From Nymphaea colorata (taxonomy: Eukaryota; Streptophyta; Magnoliopsida; Nymphaeales; Nymphaeaceae): DNA of 64,000 nt. Below are positions 62,539-64,000 of the stretch, in pieces. The notes beneath the pieces are model-generated. The model searched no databases and was not told where the DNA came from. It saw nothing but the letters and a program-made list of their open reading frames with translations. How positions within the stretch are numbered: position 1 is the stretch's first letter; every line of letters begins with the position of its first letter. The stretch lies in the NCBI RefSeq assembly GCF_008831285.2, contig NC_045142.1, positions 22,135,354-22,199,353 on the forward strand. The letters run 5' to 3'. The position numbers and the translations under genes were made by a program.

Positions 62539-63900
62539 AAGAAATGCTCTCAGCCATTTTACTTTTAATTTATGCATATAAATCTCCGGTGTTTGCATTC
62601 TTCTTTAGTGAACTTTGTATCGAACTCTTCATCTCTCAGTAATGAGATTTTGGTAGCAATTCTTAATTCTGTTTTTGTGTCAAAACTCCTTAGATGAATT
62701 TTCTGTTTTCATGATGGAATCTAGCTTATTAGCATTCTTTCCTGCATTCTGCAGTAAAACCTAGATGTCTCTGACGAATTACAGTAAATTTTGCTGATTC
62801 TGCTCTCCGAAGAGATGAGCATCTCAACATTGGGTTTGGCTTTATCATCATTGTTGGACAGTCGGCCTTCCTTTGAGGAATGGTTGAACTTAATATCAAA
62901 GAGGGCTTAAAACAAACTATCTGTGATTCTTAGACTTCCTCAAATTCCTTTAAATATTTATTAGAACTGAGATAATCATTCCACAAACATAAAGGTGTAG
63001 CCTATGATTCTTAGTTGTTAACTGCAAAAGTTGAGATGCTCTACGCCTCTGACACAATCACAGGCTAATGAAACCCTTTCCCAAACCTCATTCTGTTACC
63101 CAACTGAACGTATCGCCACCCATGAAGATTGGATTTCTTGAGTAAGGACCATGAAATGTCAGATTTCCTGTGACTTGTGAAGAACTGACTTAGAGAGGGA
63201 AATAGTCTCGTCTTATTGAGTAGAAGCATGAATGCCCCAATAGGTCTCTTAACCAGCTACCATCTAGGTTGAAAAGGAAGCTAGGGATCTAGAAATCGGT
63301 ACAACCAAAAATACCTACATCCCAAAACCATATCCTGCCTATTTACATCCTACCGGAGTGTTTGATAGCATGCAATGTAAAAAATGTTTCATCAAGAAAA
63401 TGGCCCTCAAAGTTCTGAGAGAAAACTTGAAAAAACTATATCACATAGATATAGTAACGAGTTCCGGTACCAGTATAGATATGGAGCACTTCCAAAAAAA
63501 ATTGGGGCCTCGGATACGGCCAACACACATGCACACACATATATAACAAAAAATAATATTTTAAACAAACAAAACAATATAAAAATCCAAAAAATTATCG
63601 GTCGCCGGAAAATCCTGTTAAACAGGTGGAGTTAGACCATACAGAACATGAACAGCTCTTCCGTTTCCGTAAAGGGCTGTCCAATTCCATTATATGTACA
63701 CTATTGTTAAGAAACGACGGACAAAATTAAACTTGGTCAAGTATGACCGAGTCCAAGAAAAGGACAGATTTGGTTATGGGCTGATACAAGTTTAATCATG
63801 TCCAAGCCATGTCCAATTGTGTATCCTTACCGGGTGCCTATGTAGTACCCATGCCGATGTCAATATAGGTACCTCGCCCAAATAAAGGTATCCATCTGAC
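62539..63900. other. Intergenic DNA downstream of DHD-SDH
   Basis: The DHD-SDH 3' UTR comes first. From about 63360 the sequence looks repetitive (A-rich with CACACA and TATATA stretches, then a stretch with many GTCCAA words), but I cannot assign a family. There is no supported gene. Confidence 0.4.
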
Positions 63901-64000
63901 ATAGTGACCAAGGGGTTGTAGCGCATTGGGCGGCAAGGAGTTTGAGGTTCAAATCTCGTGGTCGCTGTCATGACCTAGTGCGCTCATCCTCTATACCGTA
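63900..64000 (+). mobile_element. SINE-like element start (pol III A and B boxes), cut by window end
   Basis: TAGCGCATTGG (63919-63929) resembles a pol III A box, and GGTTCAAATCT (63946-63956), 27 bases later, a B box. The surrounding GGGCGGCAAGGAGTTTGA also fits a tRNA-derived SINE head. It does not fold into a proper tRNA cloverleaf by eye, so I do not call a tRNA. The element continues past the window. Confidence 0.5.

Overview
The window is nuclear DNA of a flowering plant. It holds four intron-rich plant genes, all on the + strand, with GT-AG introns up to 12 kb, AT-rich intergenic DNA, long CT/TA/GT microsatellites and many plant transposon families (LINE, Copia, Ty3/gypsy, hAT, PIF/Harbinger-like and SINE-like). 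I cannot name the species. The low GC content makes a grass unlikely.

Layout. 1-4.2 kb: a decayed LINE. 4.4-31.3 kb: a gene for an SCD2-like coiled-coil trafficking protein, 17 coding exons encoding 504 aa. Its 12.2-kb intron 10 carries a stack of nested DNA transposons (11.4-16.3 kb), another inverted-repeat element (16.6-17.1 kb) and an antisense Copia element (17.7-22.9 kb). Its 3.9-kb intron 15 carries an antisense gypsy-like relic. 31.3-35.8 kb: repeat-rich intergenic DNA. 36.5-44.6 kb: cyclin L (8 coding exons, 434 aa), with an antisense hAT relic in its 5.6-kb intron 4. 44.6-49.2 kb: intergenic, with a 1.57-kb terminal-inverted-repeat element. 49.3-53.9 kb: cytosolic Cu/Zn superoxide dismutase (7 coding exons, 152 aa, plus a leader intron). 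54-58 kb: intergenic, with a (CT)n(TA)n tract. 58.1-62.5 kb: bifunctional 3-dehydroquinate dehydratase/shikimate dehydrogenase (10 exons, 510 aa). 62.5-64 kb: intergenic, ending in a SINE-like pol III promoter.

I built the four gene models by joining exons at visible splice sites. Each sums to an uninterrupted reading frame (1515, 1305, 459 and 1533 bp including stop), which strongly supports them. The genes have unrelated housekeeping roles: vesicle traffic and cytokinesis, RNA splicing, superoxide removal, and aromatic or quinate metabolism. Nothing suggests a cluster.

The most interesting points are: (1) a three-level nest of terminal-inverted-repeat transposons, each with an exact 8-bp target duplication, whose innermost member interrupts a transposase exon exactly in frame; (2) a dehydroquinate dehydratase/shikimate dehydrogenase that starts just below a TATA box with no transit peptide and has SKG in place of the usual SKS substrate motif, suggesting a cytosolic, possibly quinate-active enzyme; (3) a 200-bp duplication of the SCD2 leader exon with its splice donor. 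I found no CRISPR array, bacterial-type operon, tRNA or rRNA gene.
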